Shown here: positions 1 through 6,873 of the stretch, piece by piece
Layout of the letters: every line of letters begins with the position of its first letter
Position numbering within the stretch: position 1 is the first letter of the stretch
IMG/VR virus record: IMGVR_UViG_3300026094_000032
Coordinates: 1 to 27,355 of that record
DNA from: a virus
DNA length: 27,355 nt
Reading direction: 5' to 3' (one strand)
Position numbers and translations under genes: made by a program
Notes under the pieces: generated by a model
Seen by the model: the letters and a program-made list of their open reading frames with translations, nothing else
The model's database searches: none
What the model was told of the DNA's origin: nothing

Positions 1-425
1 AAGCAGCAGTTAACTGGGACATTGATACTATTCCAACAGACACTGTTTTAACTAGCAGTTTGGGTGCAAGGTCAAAAATCGATTATATTATAGATCCACA
101 AAAATCTAATCCTCAAGATTTTGATCTGAGTGCCAATCCAAGAATATTAATTTTAGAATCAATTGGCGACTCTCGAAACACAGACGGAGCAGACGCTTGG
201 AAGAATCAAGACGGCTCAGACTTTACGGCTAGTGCTAACGACATTATAGAGTGGACAGGCACAGAGTGGCAGGTTGTGTTCGATTCTACTGACTCGGATT
301 CCACAGTGACGCCAGTGTATACTACTAACCTTAACACAGGCGTTCAATATAAGTTTGAAAATTCTGAATGGCGTCTTTCATTCGAAGGCGAATATCCGAA
401 CGGAACCTGGCGCATAGAATTCTAA
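1..425 (+). CDS. C-terminal part of a virion-type protein (5' end outside window)
   Basis: The frame is open back to the first base of the window, so this is the 3' portion (about 141 residues) of a longer gene. An internal TTG at 60 has no ribosome site and is not a likely start. The segment is acidic and rich in Asp, Ser, Thr and aromatic residues. It contains EWTGTEW, then a TGVQYKFENSEW segment, and ends in GEYPNGTWRIEF. This style is common in marine T4-like structural proteins, and from memory the ending resembles neck protein gp14 of cyanophages. That identity cannot be confirmed here, so no symbol is given. It is followed after 13 bases by the NUDIX gene on the same strand. The structural nature is moderately supported and the exact family is weak. 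Confidence 0.55.
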   Translation, partial: AAVNWDIDTIPTDTVLTSSLGARSKIDYIIDPQKSNPQDFDLSANPRILILESIGDSRNTDGADAWKNQDGSDFTASANDIIEWTGTEWQVVFDSTDSDSTVTPVYTTNLNTGVQYKFENSEWRLSFEGEYPNGTWRIEF

Positions 426-438
426 TATAATTACTAGT

Positions 439-879
439 ATGGACACTGTAATTTGTTCCGGAGCTCTCTTTTTTGCTCTTGACACACAAAGATTTTTATT
501 TTTACATCGCGCTAGAGGTAAAAGATCTAACGTGTGGGGATTAGTAGGCGGCACAACGGAAAATGACGAAACTCCCTGGGAAGGATTAAAAAGAGAAATT
601 CACGAAGAAATAGGTAATCAGAATATCAAGAAATCAATGCCCCTAGAAACTTTTGTGTCAAATGACAGAATTTTTAACTTTCATACCTATCTCTGCATAA
701 TTGATAACGAATTTAGTCCTTTATTAAACGACGAACACAACGGCTACGCATGGGTATCTTACGGAAAGTGGCCAAGACCTTTGCACTATGGTCTACATAA
801 TACACTAAACAAAAAACAGAACAAAACAAAGATACAAACACTGTTTGAAATCACGGAGTTATTAAACGTCAATGAGTGA
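439..879 (+). CDS. NUDIX hydrolase
   Basis: A 146-residue protein with a nearly canonical Nudix box: G38, E44, R52-E53, E56-E57 and G59 fit GX5EX7REUXEEXGU, with only the last hydrophobic position replaced by Asn60. The family hydrolyses nucleoside diphosphates linked to another moiety (damaged dNTPs, nucleotide sugars, NADH, dinucleoside polyphosphates) using Mg2+ held by the box glutamates. The substrate cannot be read from the sequence. The protein is short and single-domain, as is usual for the family. The ATG lies 13 bases after the upstream stop without a clear Shine-Dalgarno site, and the 3' end overlaps the cupin-like gene by 8 bases (ATGAGTGA), suggesting translational coupling. A role in nucleotide-pool sanitation or nucleotide-sugar turnover is inference. 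Confidence 0.88.
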   Translation: MDTVICSGALFFALDTQRFLFLHRARGKRSNVWGLVGGTTENDETPWEGLKREIHEEIGNQNIKKSMPLETFVSNDRIFNFHTYLCIIDNEFSPLLNDEHNGYAWVSYGKWPRPLHYGLHNTLNKKQNKTKIQTLFEITELLNVNE

Positions 880-1240
880 ATCAGTTACTAATACCAATTT
901 CGGGTATCAGCTTGTATGGGCCGATACAGAGAATTACAATTGTAAAATTTTAATTTTCAATTTACCTGGTGCTATGACTCCTATGCATTTTCATAAAGAT
1001 ACTACAAAATCTTGGTTTGTAAACGCAGGAAGATTTAGAATCCGATGGATAGATACCGCAGATGGCAATCTATACGAAAAGGACATTACAGAAGGCAATG
1101 TGTTTCATGTTCCTGCTCTTATGCCGGTCAGTATGGAATCTCTGTCTGCGGATGCAACACTATCTCAGGTAAGCAATCAGGATCCGGATCTTGATTATTT
1201 TCACATTAATCCTGCTGAAGGGAACATTGATGCTTCCTAA
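872..1240 (+). CDS. Cupin-like small protein with degenerate metal site
   Basis: A 122-residue protein with a cupin motif 1: G33, H39-F-H41 and G53 match G(X)5HXH(X)3-4E(X)6G, but the usual Glu position is Lys45/Lys46 (KDTTKSW). Motif 2 is recognisable as G75 NVFHV P81, yet the expected His is missing (ALMPV). This is a single-domain cupin fold with two of the usual four metal ligands. It may bind metal differently or have become a non-catalytic binding protein. Cupins include sugar isomerases, epimerases and dioxygenases, and nothing here picks one. The start overlaps the end of the NUDIX gene and the 3' end overlaps the next small gene, so the three genes form one translation unit. Confidence 0.7.
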   Translation: MSESVTNTNFGYQLVWADTENYNCKILIFNLPGAMTPMHFHKDTTKSWFVNAGRFRIRWIDTADGNLYEKDITEGNVFHVPALMPVSMESLSADATLSQVSNQDPDLDYFHINPAEGNIDAS

Positions 1241-1490
1241 GATGACCGATATCCCCAAGGTAAAGAGAGATCTCAAACAGTATCAAGAAGCAATCTCTGC
1301 TATACCAAACAATCATGTGCGGCAAATGGCGCAAAAACTTCTAGACGATCTTGTTTACGAATTCAAAATGATAGACAATGGTCATGCAAGTGAATATGAT
1401 GGTAATATACAACCTAAAGATCTTAGAGACAACGTTGTTAAATCTGTCGAACTGAGACGTGAATTAGAAAAATACGTTAAGATTAGATAA
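1230..1490 (+). CDS. Small conserved-looking helical protein, function unknown
   Basis: An 86-residue protein from ATG 1230, which has an AAGGGA ribosome site six bases upstream. An in-frame TTG at 1191 would add 13 residues but lies deep inside the cupin gene and lacks such a site. The product is charged and predicted mostly helical, with the landmarks DIPKVKRDLKQY, MIDNGHASEYDGNI and LRDNVVKSVELRRELEKY. From memory, small proteins of this style recur in marine T4-like phages without known function. It overlaps the end of the cupin gene by 11 bases. Its stop (1488-1490) overlaps the convergent tail-fibre stop (1483-1485), leaving no room for a separate terminator. Confidence 0.7.
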   Translation: MLPKMTDIPKVKRDLKQYQEAISAIPNNHVRQMAQKLLDDLVYEFKMIDNGHASEYDGNIQPKDLRDNVVKSVELRRELEKYVKIR

Positions 1491-3570
1491 CAGACAGACG
1501 TTTTAATTCGATACCGCCTACCATAGACGCATGGCTTAAACACTGATATCTATAGGTTCCGAATATTGTTTCTAGTATCCTCCAATACAGTGTTCCAGAA
1601 TCCTTTCCCTGCGCATTAGAGCCGGTAGAAACATTACCACTTGCATCTACATGAACAAGACCATCTGTGAGATTATTTCCTTCTGAATCTTGAATAGCAA
1701 AGGGATGCCCTCCAATTTCATCTAGATCAAATGCAACTGTAGAGCCAGACAGCGCATATATTGTTGGATTCGCGCCGGAGTAGTGCGGAGCGAATGTATA
1801 AGAGCCAGTACCTACGTTATTCACTCTAAACATCAAAAGAGCCGGCTCGTATATTTTGTCTACTGTAAGTCCTGCAGCATTTGTTTCTGTAAGACTAGCA
1901 AATGATGTTGCAGAACTCTGTTGATCAATTGTAAGAGTATCTCCGCTAACACTTGTTGTAATTCCGGTGCCGCCTGCTATTGTAAGAGTATCTGTTATAG
2001 AATCTGCAGTGGTTGTACCTGAGTCTCCCACAATAGTAGCAAATACATTTTGGTCTGGATCGCCGCCTGTACCTTGTACTGTAACAGTGGTAAAGGAAAA
2101 ATTACCTAATCCATCTGTAGTCAAAACCTGTCCGTCTGAGCCATCTGAAATGTTTAAGTCTAATAGTGATTGAGGTATAGAAGGCTTATTTATAAGATCG
2201 TTGTAATCTTCTGAAAATGCCTCAGACTCGCTTACTGCATCGGTAATTCCGTATCCCGACAGAGTAGTGGGGGTTGAAGTTAAATCACTAAATGTAACTG
2301 ATGTAAGGGCTCCAATTCCCTCTGCCGTAGGCGGAGTAAATCTAAAAATACCTACCGTGTCGTCATAGGTTATAGCGCCGTTGCCTGCTGGCGATAATTC
2401 ATTTCCCACACTTATGTCTGATAATAATAAAACATCCGGAGTGTTTGTAAAATTATTATAATCAAGATAATAAGAACTGTCGAATCCGTCAAGTGTATCA
2501 GCATCAAGCCCAGCTCCGCCTTCAGCTATATCAGTACCTGGTGCCCACTTTGCACCGTCCCACTTGAGAACTTCGCCTGTTTGAGGAGCACTGGTTGTTG
2601 TATCAACATCAGAAAGAAAGTCAATCGAAAAACTATTCAAATTTACAGTAATTTGATTGCTGTCTGTAACAGATTCAGTAGATATGTTTTCTCCGCCTAA
2701 AACACTTAGTGTGGTAGTGTTAGCTGCATCATACGAGCCGTCATCTGTTTCAACTAGATCAAATGTAGTCGTGCCTCCGGAACTTCCAGTTTGATCTACA
2801 AATGTAAAATTGCCGGCACCGTCTGTGGTTAGGACCTGTCCAGATGTGCCGTCGTCAATATTAAAATCTAAAATAGATTGAGGAGTACCTTCTAGGTCAG
2901 AATAGGCATTTGAATAAGCCGCTGCGCCGAGCGGGTTATTATACCCTGCAGATTCAACATCGGAATGGACAGTGTCTGTAAGCAGTTTTCTCCAGGCGCC
3001 TGCGTGAGCATAATATAGAGCACCTGTCTCATGCACATGCATTGTCATGCCATGATAAACACCTGCGTCATAGTTGGCAAGATCTGATTCTAGTTGTATG
3101 GCATTAGCGTATTTAATTATGTTGTTGCCAAAATCCCAAGTACCTTCGACCCATTGTAATTCGTCTGCAGTGTCTGCTTCGTATGGTATCGATGAGGCTT
3201 CTGCAAGATTTGCAACTGGAACCCACTCGGCTGCGTGAGCAAAATACAGCCTACCTTCGGAGTGTACATGAGCAATCATGCCATGATAGGTAACAGGATC
3301 TACTTCACTTTCAAGATCGGTAAGTGTGTCCCAGTGAAAGCGTATACGATTTTTTTGGCTTTGAATGTCTATCTGCGCTGCTGGCAGTATGTTACCAAAA
3401 TCTGATCTTGCAATTTCGAAGCCGCCTATATCTTTGCCTGAATAAACCCTAAGACTATTTGTTTCGCTATTAAAGAATACTTCGCCACTGTTTCCGCTAT
3501 TCCGTGACAGGAAATCAGCAGGACGAGGAATAATTCTTATTCTATCTACAATAGGGGCAAAATTTGACAT
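1483..3570 (-). CDS. Tail fibre protein with C-terminal cupredoxin-like domain
   Basis: A 695-residue fibre-type protein. The start ATG at 3570 has AAAGGA six bases upstream. The N-terminal part has collar motifs seen in phage fibres (GEVFFNSETNSLRVYSG). There are two copies of a YHGM..HVH..G.LY.AHA.AW module near residues 95-120 and 170-195, two copies of DG..GQVLTTDG.GNF.F near 240 and 480, and repeated YNDL..KP-type linkers. The last 120 residues look like a cupredoxin: GHPFAIQD supplies His622, and the YRYQCLSHASMVGG segment supplies Cys677, His680 and Met683, the four ligands of a type 1 copper site. The gene stands alone behind its own late promoter. The adhesin or host-recognition role is inferred from architecture, and copper binding is untested. 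Confidence 0.85.
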   Translation of the reverse strand: MSNFAPIVDRIRIIPRPADFLSRNSGNSGEVFFNSETNSLRVYSGKDIGGFEIARSDFGNILPAAQIDIQSQKNRIRFHWDTLTDLESEVDPVTYHGMIAHVHSEGRLYFAHAAEWVPVANLAEASSIPYEADTADELQWVEGTWDFGNNIIKYANAIQLESDLANYDAGVYHGMTMHVHETGALYYAHAGAWRKLLTDTVHSDVESAGYNNPLGAAAYSNAYSDLEGTPQSILDFNIDDGTSGQVLTTDGAGNFTFVDQTGSSGGTTTFDLVETDDGSYDAANTTTLSVLGGENISTESVTDSNQITVNLNSFSIDFLSDVDTTTSAPQTGEVLKWDGAKWAPGTDIAEGGAGLDADTLDGFDSSYYLDYNNFTNTPDVLLLSDISVGNELSPAGNGAITYDDTVGIFRFTPPTAEGIGALTSVTFSDLTSTPTTLSGYGITDAVSESEAFSEDYNDLINKPSIPQSLLDLNISDGSDGQVLTTDGLGNFSFTTVTVQGTGGDPDQNVFATIVGDSGTTTADSITDTLTIAGGTGITTSVSGDTLTIDQQSSATSFASLTETNAAGLTVDKIYEPALLMFRVNNVGTGSYTFAPHYSGANPTIYALSGSTVAFDLDEIGGHPFAIQDSEGNNLTDGLVHVDASGNVSTGSNAQGKDSGTLYWRILETIFGTYRYQCLSHASMVGGIELKRLSVI

Positions 3571-3689
3571 ATCATTTCCTTTTCATTATTTATTTAATAA
3601 GATAACTACAATTATATAAGCAGTTTTTTAATGCGGAATTATAAAAGTTTAATTTTACCAACGTGCGATAATTCCTATCAAATAGCATT
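3571..3689. other. Divergent intergenic region
   Basis: A 119-base AT-rich gap separates the minus-strand tail-fibre gene from the plus-strand oxygenase gene. It holds the late box for the fibre gene. On the plus strand only weak sigma70-like hexamers are visible (for example TTTACC and TATCAA 16 bases apart near 3655-3682). No open reading frame and no strong hairpin were seen. Confidence 0.5.
3587..3594 (-). promoter_or_regulatory. T4-like late promoter box (AATAAATA)
   Basis: The minus strand reads AATAAATA here, matching the NATAAATA late box described for marine T4-like phages, about 16 bases before the ATG of the tail-fibre gene and just ahead of its AAAGGA ribosome site. The region is AT-rich, so a chance match is possible. 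The placement in the only gap before a late gene supports it. Confidence 0.55.
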
Positions 3690-4268
3690 GTGAGTGAAGA
3701 AATTTATCCTATGAATCTACAAATTATCGATGACTGCATACCTGAATTTTATCAAGATTACTTCGAAGCACTATGTCTAGGAAAAACCAAAGGGTGTGAA
3801 ATAGAAAATGGGTTGCCTTGGATGGCAAAATATGAAGGTACTGCTCGTAGAGACGGTGTAACTCCACTAAGTTTTAAACATATACTAAAAAGTGATGCAG
3901 AATTCTCATCTCATTTTGTTAATTTTAGTACTATACCTGTAAGTGTAGTCAATCAATTGGGATATGCGCTAAACCAAATTATGTATGCAAGATCTTTTTT
4001 GACAACTCCGTATGACACAGATTTACAAAATCACGCTCCGCATGTTGATTTAAATTTTCATCACACAAGTTTAATATATTATGTAAATGATGCAGACGGC
4101 GATACTGTATTTTATAGCAATAATTATAAAAATATAATTAATAGCATCACACCAAAGAAAGGAAGATGTGTAATATTTGATGGCCTTATACCACACGGTG
4201 CAGGAATTCCTAAATTGGGTCCAAGATGTATTGTTAATTTTAATTTAATAATAGGGGATAATAATTAA
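3690..4268 (+). CDS. 2OG-Fe(II) oxygenase superfamily protein
   Basis: A 192-residue protein with the full facial triad of the 2-oxoglutarate/Fe(II) dioxygenase fold: H118-V-D120, distal H169 in LIPHGAG, and R179 ten residues later for the 2OG carboxylate. These enzymes couple decarboxylation of 2-oxoglutarate to hydroxylation or related oxidation, and the substrate is unknown. It is closer in layout to prolyl-hydroxylase-like phage proteins than to DNA dioxygenases. The GTG start at 3690 has no good ribosome site. ATG 3711 (MNLQIIDD) is an alternative giving 185 residues. It overlaps the parvulin gene by one base (TAATG), so the two are coupled. Together they form a plus-strand island between minus-strand blocks and look AT-richer than the fibre genes. 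Confidence 0.85.
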   Translation: MSEEIYPMNLQIIDDCIPEFYQDYFEALCLGKTKGCEIENGLPWMAKYEGTARRDGVTPLSFKHILKSDAEFSSHFVNFSTIPVSVVNQLGYALNQIMYARSFLTTPYDTDLQNHAPHVDLNFHHTSLIYYVNDADGDTVFYSNNYKNIINSITPKKGRCVIFDGLIPHGAGIPKLGPRCIVNFNLIIGDNN

Positions 4269-4597
4269 TGGATAAAGTTAGATGTAGTCATATATTGTTA
4301 AGTCACGAAGATGCAATCGAGTCAACTCACTCTCGAGAACTTTATTTTGCTATTTTTGATGCTAAACAAATTATTGCAGAATTATCTCGCGGAGGGATTT
4401 CTTGGGCAACTGCTGTCAAGGAACATAGTGCATGTCCACATAGCTGGTACAAAGATGGTGATTTAGGATGGTTTGACCTTAATGACGGAGTTGTACCGGA
4501 ACTATATCTTTCGGTAAAATCGGCACCAAAAGATCAATTGTTAGAAGAACCGATACAAACTCCGTATGGCATCCATATATTAGTCAGAACTGGTTAA
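4268..4597 (+). CDS. Parvulin-type peptidyl-prolyl cis-trans isomerase
   Basis: A 109-residue stand-alone rotamase domain. It starts with VRCSHILLS, has a central DGDLGWFDL segment, and ends with TPYGIHILVR, the three hallmarks of the parvulin/PpiC family in order. Parvulins catalyse cis-trans isomerisation of Xaa-Pro bonds and help fold proteins. No signal peptide or membrane segment is seen, so it should act in the cytoplasm. The ATG shares one base with the stop of the preceding oxygenase. Its stop overlaps the convergent stop of the neighbouring minus-strand gene within the palindrome TTAA (4594-4597). A role as folding catalyst for phage virion proteins is inference. The pairing with a hydroxylase-like enzyme suggests a shared protein target. 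Confidence 0.9.
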   Translation: MDKVRCSHILLSHEDAIESTHSRELYFAIFDAKQIIAELSRGGISWATAVKEHSACPHSWYKDGDLGWFDLNDGVVPELYLSVKSAPKDQLLEEPIQTPYGIHILVRTG

Positions 4598-4926
4598 TCT
4601 AATTCATTATCAATAGTAAAAGAAGTTAGCTTCCCGACTAAACTATCATTATCCCTATTTCTATAACTTTTTACTCCGTTGGGGGTAGTAGGATCATCGG
4701 CTAATTTTTCTTTTTCAGTGAGTTCTTCTTCTGTTTGTCCTGCTTCAAGTTGTATATCTAAAATCTCACATCCTTTATTTGGATGATTTTCTTGTATCCA
4801 CTTTTCGGCATTTTCTCTAATTACAAATTTTCTAATTTCTTCGTAACCATCACCGTCTGGGTCCCATGTGTGCCAAACTTTAACATGTGAATGTACCGGA
4901 TGAGGTTTTTTAATTGCAAATGGCAT
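4594..4926 (-). CDS. Small acidic protein of unknown function
   Basis: A 110-residue protein that I do not recognise. The ATG at 4926 has AGGAG six bases upstream, overlapping the TAG stop of the HAD gene, so it is the last gene of the modification operon. The N-terminal half has VWHTWDPDGDGYEEIRKF, which could make a small mixed sheet. The spacing DPDGDGYEE resembles a calcium-binding EF-hand or dockerin loop, but there is no paired helix pattern to support that. The C-terminal half is Glu/Lys-rich (AGQTEEELTEKEKL) and probably flexible. No signal peptide or membrane segment is visible. Its position with the oxygenases suggests an accessory role, which is speculation. Confidence 0.75.
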   Translation of the reverse strand: MPFAIKKPHPVHSHVKVWHTWDPDGDGYEEIRKFVIRENAEKWIQENHPNKGCEILDIQLEAGQTEEELTEKEKLADDPTTPNGVKSYRNRDNDSLVGKLTSFTIDNELD

Positions 4927-4935
4927 TGTTATCTC

Positions 4936-5493
4936 CTATAGTTCTTCTGCAAAAGCTTGCAACGAATCAAATACGTATGCTGAGCGCTTAATGTTCTTGT
5001 ATGTATATTTATTCAAATCTTCTTCAGTCTTTAATCCGTAACCTGTTCTAACAAGCACAGGCCTCGCCCCTATTTTTACTGCTGCTTTTAAGTCTGACAT
5101 TTGATCGCCTACATAAAAACCATTTTTCCAATTTAGATCAGAAATATTTTTCTGACTTAATTTAAACATACCGGTATTTGGCTTAGCGTAGGTGTCTCGT
5201 TTATCGCTACTTTCGCTGTAATATATTCCGTCTATGTCAGGACAACCTGCTTTGCCTAGTAAATTTAACATCTGATCGTGAACAGCATCTACGTCCTCTG
5301 TTGTCATGAAACTCTTTTGTATGCCGCCTTGATTTGAAATAATAACTACTCCATAACCTTTTTTTCTAATTGTAGCTATTGCTTCTAAGCTACCAGAGAT
5401 TGGTTGAAAGTCTTGAGGATGCGTAACATAACCTAAGTCTTTATTTATAGTGCCGTCTCTATCTATACCTACGAAGATTTTTTTACTCGTCAT
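4936..5493 (-). CDS. HAD-family phosphatase, GmhB/HisB-N-like, without zinc loop
   Basis: A 185-residue HAD hydrolase of the histidinol-phosphatase/heptose-bisphosphatase group. Motif I is D11-R-D13-GTIN, motif II is S53 in IISNQGG, motif III is K104 in AKPNTGMF, and motif IV is G129-D130-QMSD134. Known relatives dephosphorylate D-glycero-D-manno-heptose 1,7-bisphosphate (ADP-heptose synthesis) or histidinol phosphate. The usual Cys-rich zinc loop before the KP motif is absent. That stretch reads YYSESSDKRDTYAKP, so the substrate may differ. The gene overlaps the upstream oxygenase by 11 bases. A GT9-like transferase starts the same operon, so a heptose or related sugar link is tempting, but no other heptose-pathway enzyme is visible here. 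Confidence 0.88.
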   Translation of the reverse strand: MTSKKIFVGIDRDGTINKDLGYVTHPQDFQPISGSLEAIATIRKKGYGVVIISNQGGIQKSFMTTEDVDAVHDQMLNLLGKAGCPDIDGIYYSESSDKRDTYAKPNTGMFKLSQKNISDLNWKNGFYVGDQMSDLKAAVKIGARPVLVRTGYGLKTEEDLNKYTYKNIKRSAYVFDSLQAFAEEL

Positions 5494-6064
5494 ATGTATA
5501 CCATCCGGTGATAATATATTTGTAGCCTGTGTAAATCGGATTACCTCTATGCGGAAATAAAAAGCTAGTAGGAAATAATACTAGTTTACCTTGTTCGGGT
5601 TTAAGTTTAACACCTTGGTATAAGAATTCTGTTTCACCACCTTCGTCTATGTCGTTGAGATATAGCATGTAATTTACTATACGTGTAGAACTACTTTTAT
5701 CAGATGCTTCGGCATGCCAGGCATGAAATCCTTCATGTGGGCCTGTTCTTTGTAAACTCATTCCTTTTGGACTATGTTGTGCTCCGTGCTTTAGCATAGA
5801 ATATTTTTCAATATAATCTTCTATATAAATCTGATTAATTGTTTGGTAGAAATGATCGCACAGATTATAGTCATAATGATAAACCTTTTGGGTGTGTGCC
5901 CAGTCAAAGACAATTCTGTTATCTGTAACAAACCCATGTCCTCGATTGTTAGGTTTGACAATATCTCGTCGAGCCATTACTTCGAAATGTTTAATAATTT
6001 CTTCGCAATATTGCGGTTCAAATGCGTTAGGATATTCTTCTATTCCCGAGTAAAGTTCGCTCAT
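5483..6064 (-). CDS. Prolyl-4-hydroxylase-like 2OG-Fe(II) oxygenase
   Basis: A 193-residue single-domain oxygenase. The metal site reads H117-A-E119 inside GFHAWHAEA with distal H172 in LFPHRGN, so Glu replaces the usual Asp. Lys182 stands ten residues after the distal His where most relatives have Arg. Collagen-type prolyl 4-hydroxylases also use Lys to hold 2-oxoglutarate, so this member is the best protein-hydroxylase candidate in the cluster. The core strand NYMLYLNDIDEGGETEF is typical of the PKHD/P4H group. The start has AAAGGAG just upstream and overlaps the stop of the SGNH gene by 4 bases (ATGA). Whether it modifies proline, another residue or a small molecule is unknown. Confidence 0.88.
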   Translation of the reverse strand: MSELYSGIEEYPNAFEPQYCEEIIKHFEVMARRDIVKPNNRGHGFVTDNRIVFDWAHTQKVYHYDYNLCDHFYQTINQIYIEDYIEKYSMLKHGAQHSPKGMSLQRTGPHEGFHAWHAEASDKSSSTRIVNYMLYLNDIDEGGETEFLYQGVKLKPEQGKLVLFPTSFLFPHRGNPIYTGYKYIITGWYTYDE

Positions 6065-6873
6065 TTTCTCTCCTTTAAATAAGTTATGTAGTCTCTTGCA
6101 ATAAGGTCGTGTACGTAATAGTTATAATGTTCGGGGTCGACTTTTTCTTGATCAAGAGAATTATCTGAATGTTTTTGCAAATACGTTAGTGCGTCTTGTT
6201 GTGCAAATGTTGTTTGTGTTAAATCTGTATAGTATCCGTCGACATTGTCTGGAATAAAACACCTATCATTAACATTCCAAACATGTAACGGAATATTTCT
6301 TTCTCTGCAGAGCATATCCATGAACGTTATATCTTTCATGTAATCCTGCTGTTCTAGATGTGTTTGATTGTAATGCCACATCTTAACATACAAATATGCA
6401 CTGCGTCTAATGTCAGGTTGCCGAGTGATAGTAGTATCTTGCATATACTGAAAATCGTCCCAGTCTGACGGTTCTACTTTTAAATATTGTTCTAGATATT
6501 TTTTCTTTTGTACTAATCCTAATTGGTATCTTTTTATTAGATTGTTACTCAAATCTTGTTCTATAAAAAAGTCTAGCGGATAAATTTTCTGTTCATCTAA
6601 ATCTGGATTAATTGCTATAGGAAATCTGCCCCAATAAGTTGACTGTACAAAAACTTCGTCAATATCATCGTAGTGCCTTAATGCATGTGCTAAAAAATTA
6701 GGATACGCTCTATTACCGCACCCTGCACTTGCCATAACTATTATTTCTTTATCGTTTATTTGAGAATAAATTTCTGCATAATTATTTTCCTGCCAGACTT
6801 GTGCAGGAGTATCTAAACTATAATGTTTGTAGCCCATACTATGACTACACCCGATAAAGAGAGTTTTACTCAT
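6061..6873 (-). CDS. SGNH/GDSL-like hydrolase
   Basis: A 270-residue protein with scattered SGNH blocks. Block I is FIGCSHSMG with Ser10 as nucleophile, and a Gly/Asn block is SAGCGNRAY with Asn54. A DPEH segment (Asp247-His250) near the C-terminus matches the DxxH catalytic pair. The second candidate His is H256. The superfamily includes esterases, lipases, carbohydrate O-acetylesterases and O-acetyltransferases. No signal peptide is visible, so it should work inside the cell. It overlaps both neighbours by a few bases (ATGAGTAA upstream, ATGA downstream) within a run of oxygenase genes, which suggests action on the same product, for instance adding or removing an acyl group. The superfamily is fairly safe and the reaction is unknown. 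Confidence 0.75.
   Translation of the reverse strand: MSKTLFIGCSHSMGYKHYSLDTPAQVWQENNYAEIYSQINDKEIIVMASAGCGNRAYPNFLAHALRHYDDIDEVFVQSTYWGRFPIAINPDLDEQKIYPLDFFIEQDLSNNLIKRYQLGLVQKKKYLEQYLKVEPSDWDDFQYMQDTTITRQPDIRRSAYLYVKMWHYNQTHLEQQDYMKDITFMDMLCRERNIPLHVWNVNDRCFIPDNVDGYYTDLTQTTFAQQDALTYLQKHSDNSLDQEKVDPEHYNYYVHDLIARDYITYLKERK

Noticed and set aside
2187-2194. TATAAATA on the minus strand
   Set aside because: It is inside the tail-fibre coding sequence (an INKP segment) with no gene start downstream.
4850-4880. EF-hand or dockerin-like calcium loop in the 110-residue protein
   Set aside because: A single DPDGDGYEE match without flanking helices or a second loop is too weak to call a domain.
5006-5013. 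AATAAATA on the minus strand, about 80 bases before the 110-residue gene
   Set aside because: It is inside the HAD coding sequence, and the operon already supplies transcription and coupling. A chance match in AT-rich DNA is likely.
5442-5449. Perfect TATAAATA on the minus strand
   Set aside because: It lies inside the HAD gene and encodes part of its GTIN motif, so the match is explained by coding sequence.
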